Assembly: GCA_963769945.1 (NCBI GenBank)
Contig: CAVYOA010000009.1
Span: 1-40,688 of the forward strand
Direction of reading: 5' to 3'
Length of the DNA stretch: 40,688 nucleotides
DNA from: WHSW01 sp963769945
GTDB taxonomy: Bacteria > Actinomycetota > Thermoleophilia > Solirubrobacterales > 70-9
Of this stretch, positions 1 through 7,895 are shown piece after piece. The position numbers were made by a program, and so were the translations under genes. The notes below the pieces were generated by a model that was not told the origin of the DNA, ran no database searches, and was given only the letters and a program-made list of their open reading frames with translations. Each line of letters begins with the position of its first letter. The stretch's first letter is position 1.

Positions 1-133
1 GATCGACGACGCCGGCGACTCAGACGATTCGGGCGACGATGACGACAGCGATGACTCGGGCGACGACGCCGATGACTCAGACGACGCCGAGAAATCCGAT
101 GACGCTGAGGACGCCGAAGAGGTCAAGGCCTAG
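1..133 (+). CDS. atpA: ATP synthase F1 alpha subunit, C-terminal tail only (partial)
   Basis: Reading from base 2, an open frame runs to TAG at 131-133 and gives about 43 residues dominated by Asp, Ser, Glu, Gly and Ala (D-D, S-D and G-D-D runs). No folded domain is visible. The frame ends 24 bases before atpG; in the canonical operon order the gene just before atpG is atpA, so this is most likely the C-terminus of the alpha subunit, whose body lies outside the window. Alpha subunits normally end soon after their helical C-terminal domain, so a long acidic, probably disordered tail is unusual. It parallels the charged tail on atpD in the same operon. The identity rests on gene order alone; another acidic protein inserted before atpG cannot be excluded. 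Confidence 0.6.
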   Translation, partial: IDDAGDSDDSGDDDDSDDSGDDADDSDDAEKSDDAEDAEEVKA

Positions 134-157
134 CAACTAGCCGACCAGCAACCACCC

Positions 158-1074
158 ATGGCCACACAAAAAGAAGTCAAGAGCCGAATTTCTTCGGTCA
201 AGAACATCCACAAGATTACCGGGCGATGGAGATGGTCGCGGCCGCGCGCTTGCGCCGCGCCGAGCAGCGCATCGCCGCGATGCGCCCCTACGCGCAGGCG
301 ATCCGCAAGATGACCCAGCAGGTCTCCGACGCCTCGCAGGGGATCCCGCGCGTCGCCTTGCTCGAGGAGCGCGAGAACGTCAAGAACGTCGGCATCATCC
401 TCGTCACCGGCGATCGCGGCCTCGCCGGCGCCTTCAATACCAACATCATTCGCGAGGGCATCCGGCTCAAGCGTGAGTTCGCCTCCGACGGCGCCGACGT
501 CAGCTTCGCCGTCGTCGGCCGGCGCGGCACCTCGACGATGGGCTTTCGCGGCGAGGCCGTCGAGAACTCCTACGTCGGCTTCACCGACCGGCCCGCCTTC
601 ACCGACGCGCGCGAGATCTCGCGCGACGCGACCACCGCCTACACCGACGAGGACCTCGATCGTGTCGAGCTCGTCTACAACCGCTACGTCTCGCCGCTGA
701 CGCAGTACGTGCGCCGCCAGACCCTGCTGCCGCTGCAACAGGCCGAGGTCTTCGGCGAGGGCATCCCCGACCAGGAGGAGGACCTCGACGAGGAGCTGGC
801 CGAGGCGCACCGCAAGGCATACTGGGACTACGAGCCCGAACCAGAGCAGCTGCTGCCGATGCTGTTCGAGGAGTACGTCGACCTCTCGGTCTACCGGGCG
901 TTGCTCGAGTCCTCCGCATCCGAGCTCGGCGCGCGGATGACCGCGATGCGCTCGGCGGCCGAGAACGCACAGGACATGATCGGCGACCTGACGCTGGCGA
1001 TGAACCGCGCCCGTCAGGCGGAGATCACGCAGGAGATTCTTGAAGTGGTGGGCGGGGCGGAAGCGCTCGGCTAG
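158..1074 (+). CDS. atpG: ATP synthase F1 gamma subunit (one frame break near 220)
   Basis: Gamma is the central rotor shaft of F1, coupling rotation of the c-ring to catalysis in the three beta subunits. From ATG 158 the protein begins MATQKEVKSRISSVKNIHKI, the family's N-terminal helix. It then loses frame at 217-224 and resumes as MEMVAAARLRRAEQRI from 226. Adding one C (acc-cgg-gcg-atg) restores the expected TRAMEMVAAA and gives an intact protein of about 305 residues. The C-terminal helix is canonical (MRSAAENAQDMI, then RARQAEITQEILEVV). An acidic stretch around 750-850 (EEDLDEELAEAHRKAYWDYE) lies in the variable middle region. The missing base is most simply a sequencing error, because gamma is normally essential. 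If it were real, translation would terminate early. The gene sits between atpA and atpD. Confidence 0.93.
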
Positions 1075-1086
1075 TCCTGCCGAACC

Positions 1087-1093
1087 AAAGGAG
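1087..1093 (+). promoter_or_regulatory. Strong Shine-Dalgarno of atpD
   Basis: AAAGGAG lies 5 bases before ATG 1099. It is one of the few strong ribosome-binding sites in the window, where many genes instead look leaderless or overlap the gene before them. It fixes the atpD start and fits internal initiation within the ATP operon mRNA. Confidence 0.75.
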
Positions 1094-1098
1094 ACAAC

Positions 1099-2775
1099 AT
1101 GGCTGAAGAAAACGGAAACGAAAGCAAAGCGGACAGCAACGGCAAGGGCGACGGCGACAGCAACGGCACCAACATCGGCCGCGTCGAGTCGGTCACCGGC
1201 GTTGTCGTCGACGCGCTGTTCACCGAGGAGCTGCCCGAGATCTACTCGGCGCTGAAGATCACAGTTGGCCAAGACGAAGGCGATGACCGTCCGGCGCTCG
1301 ACCTTACCTGCGAGGTGCAGCAGCACCTCGGCGACGACCGCGTGCGCGCGGTGGCGATGGACGCCACCGACGGCATCCAGCGCGGCGACGAGGTTGTCGA
1401 CACCGGCGGCCCGATCACGGTCCCGGTCGGCAAGGCAACGCTGGGGCGGATCTTCAATCTGCTCGGCGAGCCGATCGACAACGAGGGCGACGTCGACGCC
1501 GACGACCGCTGGCCGATCCATCGCCCCGCTCCGAGCGTCGAGGAGCTCGCCCCCGCGCAGGAGATCCTCGAGACGGGGATCAAGGTCGTCGACCTGCTCG
1601 CTCCCTACGCCAAGGGCGGCAAGGTCGGCCTCTTCGGCGGCGCCGGCGTCGGCAAGACGGTCCTGATCCAGGAACTGATTCGAAACATCGCCGAGGAGCA
1701 TGAGGGTCTTTCGGCGTTCTGCGGCGTCGGCGAGCGTTCGCGCGAGGGCAACGACCTCTGGCTCGAGATGAAGGAGTCTGGAGTCATCGACAAGACGATG
1801 CTCGTCTTCGGCCAGATGAACGAGCCACCCGGGGCGCGCCTGCGTGTGGCGCTCTCGGGGCTGACGATGGCCGAGTACTTCCGCGAGCAGGGCGGTCAGG
1901 ACGTGCTGCTGTTCATCGACAACATCTTCCGCTTCGTCCAGGCGGGCTCCGAGGTCTCGGCGCTGCTTGGCCGGATGCCCTCGGCGGTCGGCTACCAGCC
2001 GACCTTGGACACGGAGATGGGAGGCCTGCAGGAGCGCATCAGCTCGACCAAGCAGGGCTCGGTGACGTCGATCCAGGCGGTCTACGTCCCCGCCGACGAC
2101 TACACCGACCCGGCACCGGCGTCGGTGTTCGCCCACCTCAACGCGACCACGGCGCTCTCGCGCGCGATCTCGGAGAAGGGGATCTACCCGGCGGTCGATC
2201 CGCTCGACTCGTCGTCGACGATCCTCAAGCCCGACATCCTCGGCGAGGAGCACTACAACACCGCGACCGAGGTCCAGGAGAACCTGCAGCGCTACAAGGA
2301 GTTGCAGGACATCATCGCCATCCTCGGGATCGATGAGCTGTCGGATGAGGACAAGCAGGCGGTAAACCGGGCGCGCAAGCTCGAGCGCTTCCTCTCACAG
2401 CCGTTCTTCGTCGCCTCGCAGTTCACCGGGCGCGACGGCGAGTACGTGCCCGTCGCCGACACGGTGCGCAGCTTCCGCGAGATCCTCGATGGCAAGTTCG
2501 ACGACCTGCCGGAGTCGGCCTTTTACATGAAGGGCTCGATCGACCAGGTCTCGGGCACCGAGGAGAAGGGCGAAAAGGACGAGGGCGTCGAGCGCGAGAA
2601 CGAGGAGGCCAAGGAGCGCAAGGAAAAGGACGAGGAGGAGGCTGAGGGTCGCGACTCTGAGGATAAGAGCGGCCGCGAGGAAAACGCCGACGACGACGAG
2701 CGCGACGAGGAGTCCAAGCGCGACCACAACGGCGACGGCGACGAGAACGGCGACAAGGACGAGAAGAGCAGCTGA
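1099..2775 (+). CDS. atpD: ATP synthase F1 beta subunit with charged N- and C-terminal extensions
   Basis: Catalytic F1 subunit that makes or hydrolyses ATP. The Walker A loop GGAGVGKT has its lysine at residue 186. The catalytic segment GERSREGNDL, the Walker B region VLLFIDNIF and the SALLGRMPSAVGYQPTL stretch are all present. The core ends near the family-typical LPESAFYMKGSID (about residue 475). The protein is 558 residues against the usual 460-485. About 25 hydrophilic residues (N, K, D, G rich) precede the first beta-barrel strand, and about 80 residues of Glu/Lys/Asp/Arg follow the core, with no hydrophobic clusters. The GC-rich codon style continues into the tail and the frame ends cleanly at TGA, so the tail is not a frameshift product. 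The strong ribosome-binding site supports the start. What the tail does is unknown. Confidence 0.97.
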   Translation: MAEENGNESKADSNGKGDGDSNGTNIGRVESVTGVVVDALFTEELPEIYSALKITVGQDEGDDRPALDLTCEVQQHLGDDRVRAVAMDATDGIQRGDEVVDTGGPITVPVGKATLGRIFNLLGEPIDNEGDVDADDRWPIHRPAPSVEELAPAQEILETGIKVVDLLAPYAKGGKVGLFGGAGVGKTVLIQELIRNIAEEHEGLSAFCGVGERSREGNDLWLEMKESGVIDKTMLVFGQMNEPPGARLRVALSGLTMAEYFREQGGQDVLLFIDNIFRFVQAGSEVSALLGRMPSAVGYQPTLDTEMGGLQERISSTKQGSVTSIQAVYVPADDYTDPAPASVFAHLNATTALSRAISEKGIYPAVDPLDSSSTILKPDILGEEHYNTATEVQENLQRYKELQDIIAILGIDELSDEDKQAVNRARKLERFLSQPFFVASQFTGRDGEYVPVADTVRSFREILDGKFDDLPESAFYMKGSIDQVSGTEEKGEKDEGVERENEEAKERKEKDEEEAEGRDSEDKSGREENADDDERDEESKRDHNGDGDENGDKDEKSS

Positions 2776-2788
2776 GAGCTGCTGAGCC

Positions 2789-3205
2789 ATGGCCGATCAC
2801 GCGACACTCGAAGCCGAAGTTCTGACGCCTGAAGGAGCGATCTACAAGGGCGAGTTGGTCCAGGTCTCGACCCGGACGATGGTCGGCGAGATCGGCATCC
2901 TCGCCAACCACATCCCGACGATCGCGCGCCTGGTCCCGGCCGAGCTGCGCCTGCACAAGTCCGACTCCGACGTCGAGACCTACGCCCAGGGAGAGGGTTG
3001 GCTCGAGGTCTTCGCCAACCGCGTCCGCGTGCTCGTCGCCGAAGCGATCCCACCCGACGAGCTCGACACCTCTGAGCTCAAGACCCGCCTCGACGACGCC
3101 CAGCAACGCCTCGACGATGCCGAGGAGGGCTCCGCCGCCGCCGAGCAGGCCGAGCGCGAGCGCGCGCGGGCTGAGGCGTTCATCAAGATCGCTGAGAGCA
3201 GCTGA
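2789..3205 (+). CDS. atpC: ATP synthase F1 epsilon subunit
   Basis: Epsilon links the gamma shaft to the c-ring and can inhibit ATP hydrolysis. The 138-residue product has the beta-sandwich N-terminus (EVLTPEGAIYKGE, then VGEIGILANHIPTIARL with the conserved GxxGILxxH pattern) and a helical C-terminal hairpin rich in Ala, Glu and Arg (TRLDDAQQRLDDAEE). Its length is normal for the family. It starts at ATG 2789, 13 bases after the atpD stop, and is the last gene of the operon. A hairpin terminator follows 25 bases downstream. Unlike alpha and beta it has no long charged tail. Confidence 0.95.
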   Translation: MADHATLEAEVLTPEGAIYKGELVQVSTRTMVGEIGILANHIPTIARLVPAELRLHKSDSDVETYAQGEGWLEVFANRVRVLVAEAIPPDELDTSELKTRLDDAQQRLDDAEEGSAAAEQAERERARAEAFIKIAESS

Positions 3206-3229
3206 GCCAACCACAACGGGCGCCGACTG

Positions 3230-3261
3230 GCAGATAACGTGGCACTGCGCCACGGATCTGC
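3230..3261 (+). terminator. Terminator hairpin after the ATP synthase operon
   Basis: Two nested stems: outer GCAGAT (3230-3235) with ATCTGC (3256-3261), inner CGTGGC (3238-3243) with GCCACG (3249-3254), loop ACTGC, internal AA/G bulge. A short CTTTC follows rather than a full T tract. It lies just past atpC and before a new promoter, so it fits an intrinsic terminator. The rest of the 3206-3335 gap holds only the promoter of the next gene. Confidence 0.7.
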
Positions 3262-3321
3262 CTTTCGGCCTGCCGGTGGGATCCGTTCCAGAGCCCTTCG
3301 TGAGCGATGTCATGCCTGCGG

Positions 3322-3327
3322 TAGCCT
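3322..3327 (+). promoter_or_regulatory. -10 element TAGCCT, leaderless start of the M20 peptidase
   Basis: TAGCCT ends 8 bases before ATG 3336, which would place transcription initiation at or next to the start codon. No Shine-Dalgarno sequence precedes the ATG. Confidence 0.5.
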
Positions 3328-3335
3328 CGTCCGCC

Positions 3336-4439
3336 ATGGATGAGCGACTGCTCACAGAGAAGCTGATCGGCTATGAGACCTCCACACGCGAGGGGGTGAA
3401 GCTCTGCGCAGGCTTCATCAAGGGTTGGCTCGACGCTCGCGAGATTCAGACGCGCCAGATCGACTGCCGCGGGCTGCCGGTGACGATGGCCGAGGTCGGC
3501 CCTGCCGACGCCGCGACCACCTTGCTGCTGCATGGCCACATCGACGTCGTCCCTGGCCGTCCCGAGCAGTTCGAGCCGATTCTCGACGGCGACCGGCTGA
3601 TCGCCCGCGGCGCCTATGACATGAAGGGCGCCGTCGCCTCGCTGATGCTCGCCTTCGTCGACCTTCGCGAGCAGAGCGACGTGCGCGTCAGGCTCGCGAT
3701 CGTTCCCGACGAGGAGTCCGAAGAAGACGCCGAGCGTGGCGGCGACCTCGTCGTTGCCGAAGGCTTTCTCGGCGATTTCGTGATCACGGGCGAGCCGACC
3801 GATATGTACGTTGGCGTCGCCGCCAAGGGCGTGGTCGCGATGCGTGTGCGCGTCGACGGCCATGCCGCGCACGGCGCGACGCCGTGGCTCGGCGAGAACG
3901 CGATCCTGCGGGCGGTCGACGTGTTCCGCGCGATCCAGTCGCTACCGTTCGCATCTCAGAGCTCGGAGCTGTTCGACCGGCCGTCGATCAACCTCGGCCG
4001 CATCCTCGGAGGCGACGCACTGAACAAGGTGCCCGACACCTGCTACATCGACGTCGACGTGCGCTACCTGCCCGAGCAGGACCCCGAAGCGATCGTCGCC
4101 GAGGTCGCGAGCATCCCGGGAGCGACGGTCACCTCGACCTTCCGCCGCGCGCCGGCGATGGTCGATCCCGAGCTGCCCTTCGTGCGTGCCTTGTGCGCGG
4201 CAACGGCGCCCCATCACAACGGTGAGGTGACGAGCATCGGCCGCGATGGCGCCTCCGACGCCGTCTCGTTTCTCAATGCCGGTGTGCCGGCCGTTGAGTT
4301 CGGCCCGATCGGCGGCGGTCATCACGGCCCCGACGAATGGGTCTCGGTGAGCTCGCTGGCAAACTACCGCAGCGCCATCGTCGACTACGTCAGGACGTTG
4401 CCCGAGAGCCTCGAGGCCTTTCGCAACGGAGACTCGTGA
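3336..4439 (+). CDS. M20 family zinc peptidase / deacylase (ArgE/DapE-like)
   Basis: Predicted cytoplasmic di-zinc amidohydrolase of the M20 family, which includes acetylornithine deacetylase, succinyl-diaminopimelate desuccinylase and carboxypeptidase G2. The 367-residue product shows the metal-site motifs in order: HGHIDVVPG, ARGAYDMKG (bridging Asp), PDEESEED (catalytic and metal Glu) and TGEPTD, plus a C-terminal GGGHHGPDEW that supplies a His ligand. The dimerisation domain sits between the two metal-binding halves (KGVVAMRVRVDGHAAHGATP). The open frame extends further upstream, but ATG 3336 is chosen because a -10-like TAGCCT lies 8 bases before it and the M20 fold begins right there. 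Its stop overlaps the LCP start (TGATG), so the two are translationally coupled. The exact substrate cannot be assigned from sequence; no arg or dap genes flank it. Confidence 0.87.
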   Translation: MDERLLTEKLIGYETSTREGVKLCAGFIKGWLDAREIQTRQIDCRGLPVTMAEVGPADAATTLLLHGHIDVVPGRPEQFEPILDGDRLIARGAYDMKGAVASLMLAFVDLREQSDVRVRLAIVPDEESEEDAERGGDLVVAEGFLGDFVITGEPTDMYVGVAAKGVVAMRVRVDGHAAHGATPWLGENAILRAVDVFRAIQSLPFASQSSELFDRPSINLGRILGGDALNKVPDTCYIDVDVRYLPEQDPEAIVAEVASIPGATVTSTFRRAPAMVDPELPFVRALCAATAPHHNGEVTSIGRDGASDAVSFLNAGVPAVEFGPIGGGHHGPDEWVSVSSLANYRSAIVDYVRTLPESLEAFRNGDS

Positions 4440-6552
4440 TGAACGCCGACGACAAGACGCCGATCGAGCCCGGCGACGAAGTCCACGATGACGCCGCCGA
4501 GCAGGTGCCGCCATCTACCTGGGCCGGGCGTCGGCGCGCCGAGGGCGCGAGCGAGCCCGAGGCGAAGCAAACGAGCGACGAGCCCGAGGCGGATGACGTT
4601 CCCGACGAGCTCGAGCCCGAGGAGGTCGTCGAGGAAGCTGACGATGAGCAGATAGCGGCGAAGCCACTAGCGGAGGCCGAGGATGAGGTCGCCGGCCACG
4701 GGGCCGGCGAGGATGACGCTGACGACGGCGACGACGCTGACGACGGCGATGACGCTGACAGGGCGACGAAGCTGACGACGGCGATGGCGCTGACGACGGC
4801 GACGACGCTGACCACATCGACGGCGACGAGGATGACGAGGAGGCTGACGACGAGCCCGACACCGATCCAGAGCAGGTCCAGGAGGCCGCGCTCGCCGGGC
4901 TGCGGGCACGGACGGCCGAGAAGGCCACCACGCCCCCGACACCCGTCGCAGCCGCCCGCGCGAAGGCGGTCGCGGCCGCAGGCCCAGCGGACGATGAAGA
5001 TAACGGCAAGCCGCCGCGGGCAAGACCGATTTGGGCCCGCTTCCTGGCCGCGTCGGCGGTGATCGTGATCTCGATGGCGGCGGCGACCTCGATCAGCCTG
5101 CTGCTTTATCTCACCGACATCGCCAAGGGACTCAACGACAACGACGCCCTCGCCGGGCTGCGCGAGCAGCTCGCCGAGGCCGATGGCGGCGACCCGCAGA
5201 CGATCCTGATCATCGGCTCCGATAAGCGCCTCGGCCCGGAGGGAGAGGGCGACCCTGGCCGCTCCGACACGACGATCCTGCTGCGAGTCGACCCCGACAA
5301 GGACGCGATCGCGCTGCTTTCGATCCCGCGTGACCTCAAGGTCAACATCCCCGGCTACGGCGTCGCCAAATTCAACGAGGCCTACACCGTCGGCCAGGAG
5401 GACAAGACGTTGAAGACGGTGACGCAGCTCACCGGCCTCGACATCAACCATGTCGTCAACATCAACTTCACCGGCTTCGCCGACGCCGTCGACGCGATCG
5501 GCTGTGTCTACATCGACGTCGACCGTCGCTACTTCATCCCCCCGGAGCAGGGAATCTCGGAGATCGACATCGAGGCCGGCTACCAGCGTCTGTGTGGCTA
5601 CAAGGCGCTTCAGTACGTCCGTTTCCGCCACGAGGACAACGATCTCGTGCGTTCCGCCCGCCAGCAGGACTTCCTCCGCGAGGCTCGCCAGAAGCTCCCA
5701 CCCGAAGTGCTGATCCGCGACCGCAACGAGCTGCTTGACATATTCACCGAGTACACGACCTCCGACATCAGCGATGCGGTGCCGTTGCTGGAGCTGCTGA
5801 AGACCTTTGCCGCGGTCCAGGACGCGCCGGTGAGCGAGGTCCACTTTCCGGCCGAGCTCGGCGAGACCTACGTCACCGCTGGTGAGGATGCGATCCAGCA
5901 GGCCGTCGAGCAGTTCCTCAACAGCACCGGTACGCCGGGCGCGCGCCCCGGCGGCGACTCGCCAGAGCGCGAGCAGGATCAAGCCCAGCGCGAGAACCGC
6001 GACAGCGACAAGCCGCAGGGCAATGAGGACAAGGACGACGACAAGCCTGAGCAGGACTTCGTCGGCCCGCCGATGGACGATTCGACAGCGATGGGCGAGC
6101 AGTACGCCGACCGAGTCTCCGGTGACAAGAAGAAGAACGGCGACCCCTACGTCGAGTTCCCGGTGTACTACCCGACCCGTCTCGCACCTGGGTCGGCGAT
6201 CAACGAGGCATCGCGGGCGTTCAACATCGATGGCCCCGGCAATGACGTCTACTACGGCTACAAGCTTTCCGTCGAAGTGCCTGGCGAGGCCTTCGGCAAC
6301 GGTCTGCTGCAGGAGTACTACGGCGTTTCGGGCAGCGACTGGACCGACGCCCCGATCCTCGACAACCCGAGCGAAACGCGCACGATCGACGGGCGCGCCT
6401 ACCAGCTCTTCTATGACGGCGACCGCCTGCGCCTCGTCGGCTTCAAGACCGACGACGCCGCCTATTGGGTCAACAACTCGCTGTCGCAGTCGCTCGACGA
6501 GGGCCAGATGCTCTCGATCGCGACCTCGATGCGCGAGTTCGGCGCCAAGTAG
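4439..6552 (+). CDS. LytR-CpsA-Psr (LCP) family cell-wall glycopolymer ligase (one frame break near 4760)
   Basis: LCP proteins transfer lipid-linked glycopolymers to peptidoglycan outside the cell. The gene starts at ATG 4439, overlapping the previous stop. The order is: a long acidic cytoplasmic region with an 18-bp tandem repeat (4718-4806); one transmembrane helix at about 5050-5115; the LCP domain (TILIIGSDKR, then RSDTTILLRVDPD, SIPRDLKVNIPGYG, KFNEAYTVG, and the arginine-rich YVRFRHEDNDLVRSARQQDF); a Glu/Asp/Arg-rich linker; and a second C-terminal domain ending near AYWVNNSLSQSL. The acidic part is in one frame and the membrane/LCP part in another. One missing base in the third repeat copy explains this; corrected length is about 704 residues. 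A long acidic cytoplasmic domain is uncommon for LCP proteins. The UDP-sugar genes downstream fit a cell-envelope role. Confidence 0.88.
4718..4806 (+). repeat. Five-copy 18-bp tandem repeat encoding ADDGDD units
   Basis: Consensus GCTGACGACGGCGAYGAC. Copies at 4718-4735, 4736-4753, 4754-4770, 4771-4788 and 4789-4806; copy 3 is only 17 bases. The repeat encodes a six-residue Ala-Asp-Asp-Gly-Asp-Asp unit in the LCP gene's cytoplasmic region. The short copy is where the reading frame breaks. Confidence 0.85.
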
Positions 6553-6566
6553 AGCGGCCGGTCCAC

Positions 6567-6572
6567 TACCGT
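6567..6572 (+). promoter_or_regulatory. -10-like TACCGT before the UDP-glucose dehydrogenase gene
   Basis: TACCGT ends 9 bases before ATG 6582 in the 29-base gap after the LCP gene. It suggests a promoter for the nucleotide-sugar operon separate from the LCP transcript. A similar TACCGTCC lies upstream of the nucleotidyltransferase gene at 12029. Confidence 0.4.
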
Positions 6573-6581
6573 CCAGCGCCC

Positions 6582-7895
6582 ATGAATGCGACTGAAAAGC
6601 CGCCGATCGGCGTCATCGGGGTCGGTTGGGTCGGCCTCGTGACCGCCGGCTGCTTCGCCGAGCTCGGCCACCGCGTCGTGGCGATGGATGTCGACACGGC
6701 CAAGGTCGAGATGCTGCGCAGCGGCGGCTCGCTGCCGATCCACGAGCCGGGATTACCGGAGCTCGTCGAGCGAAATCGTGACCGGCTCGAGTTCACGACG
6801 CAGATGAGCGACGTCCTCGAACACTGCCGCCTGATGTTCTGCTGCGTCGATACGCCCCCGACCTATTCCGGTGATGCCGACCTCTCGCGGGTCGAGGCGG
6901 TTGTCGCGGCATTGCCCGACGGTGGTGAGCACGCGCTGGTGATGAAGAGCACCGTGCCCGCCGGCACCGGCAACTCGATCCGGCGCTCGATGCCCGACCT
7001 CGTCTACGTCTCGTGCCCCGAGTTCCTCAAGGAAGGAACGGCCATCACCGACTTCATGCAACCCGACCGCGTCGTCATCGGAGCCGACGAGGGCTCGGAA
7101 TGGGCGGCCGAGCTGATCGCGGCGGCCTACGAGCCGCTCGGCGGTGAGATCGTGCACACCGACGTCGCCTCGGCCGAGATGATCAAGCTCGCCTCCAACG
7201 CCTTCCTGGCGACGAAGATCTCGTTCATCAACGAGATCGCCAATGTCTGCGAGGAGGTCGGCGCCGACGTCACCGAGGTCGCCGCCGGCATGGGACTCGA
7301 CGAGCGTATCGGCCCGAAGTTCCTCAAGGCCGGGATCGGCTGGGGCGGCAGCTGTTTCGGCAAGGACACGATCGCGCTGAAGAAGCTCGCCGGTAACACC
7401 GGCTACCACTTCCAGCTGCTGAGCGCGGTCATCGACGTCAACGAGTTACAGAAGCGCCGAGTCGTCGGCAAGCTCAAGGAGCGCCTGGGAGAGCTTGCTG
7501 GGCGGCGGATCGCCCTGCTTGGCCTCGCCTTCAAGCCCGACACCGACGACATGCGCGACGCCGCCAGCCTCGTGCTAGCGGCGCGGCTGCGCGGCGAGGG
7601 CGCAAACGTCTCGGCCTACGACCCGATCGCCTCCAAGAGCGCAGCGGAGCTGCTGCCCGAGGTCGAGGTCTGCGACTCGGCCGCCGCCGCGCTGGAGGGA
7701 GCCGATGCCGCGATTCTCGTAACCGAGTGGCCCGAGTTCGCCGAGCTCGACTGGGGACAGCTGGGCGCGCGCATGGCGAACCCGCTGATCGTCGACGGGC
7801 GAAACTTCCTGCGCCCCGAGCAGCTGCGCGCCGCGGGCTTTACCTACGAGGGGATCGGGCGAGCGCCCCTGGCCGAGGCCGGGCGAGTCGCCTGA
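6582..7895 (+). CDS. ugd: UDP-glucose / nucleotide-sugar 6-dehydrogenase
   Basis: Oxidises UDP-glucose to UDP-glucuronate with two NAD+, supplying acidic sugars for envelope polysaccharides. The 437-residue product has an N-terminal Rossmann fold (GVIGVGWVGLVTAGCFAELG, residues about 9-28), the central helical domain with SAEMIKLASNAFLATKISF, the catalytic cysteine in GGSCFGKD (C258), and the C-terminal UDP-binding domain with LLGLAFKPDTDDMRDA. Length is usual for the family. ATG 6582 is 29 bases after the LCP stop and 9 bases after a -10-like TACCGT. Its stop overlaps the next gene's ATG (TGATG at 7893-7897). UDP-mannuronate or related dehydrogenases share these motifs, so the exact sugar is inferred. 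Confidence 0.93.
   Translation: MNATEKPPIGVIGVGWVGLVTAGCFAELGHRVVAMDVDTAKVEMLRSGGSLPIHEPGLPELVERNRDRLEFTTQMSDVLEHCRLMFCCVDTPPTYSGDADLSRVEAVVAALPDGGEHALVMKSTVPAGTGNSIRRSMPDLVYVSCPEFLKEGTAITDFMQPDRVVIGADEGSEWAAELIAAAYEPLGGEIVHTDVASAEMIKLASNAFLATKISFINEIANVCEEVGADVTEVAAGMGLDERIGPKFLKAGIGWGGSCFGKDTIALKKLAGNTGYHFQLLSAVIDVNELQKRRVVGKLKERLGELAGRRIALLGLAFKPDTDDMRDAASLVLAARLRGEGANVSAYDPIASKSAAELLPEVEVCDSAAAALEGADAAILVTEWPEFAELDWGQLGARMANPLIVDGRNFLRPEQLRAAGFTYEGIGRAPLAEAGRVA

Noticed and set aside
130..2253. Open minus-strand frame of about 700 codons opposite atpG and atpD.
   Set aside because: It is antisense to well-conserved ATP synthase genes, its product is a low-complexity Arg/Asp/Val/Leu run with no domain, and such frames arise freely in GC-rich DNA.
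3117..3335. Longer N-terminus for the M20 peptidase starting inside atpC.
   Set aside because: It would overlap atpC and cross the terminator hairpin, and the M20 fold starts at 3336 next to a -10 element.
4718..4806. Short regular repeats considered as a CRISPR array.
   Set aside because: The units are 18 bases, directly abutting with no spacers, and encode an in-frame acidic repeat; no cas genes are present.
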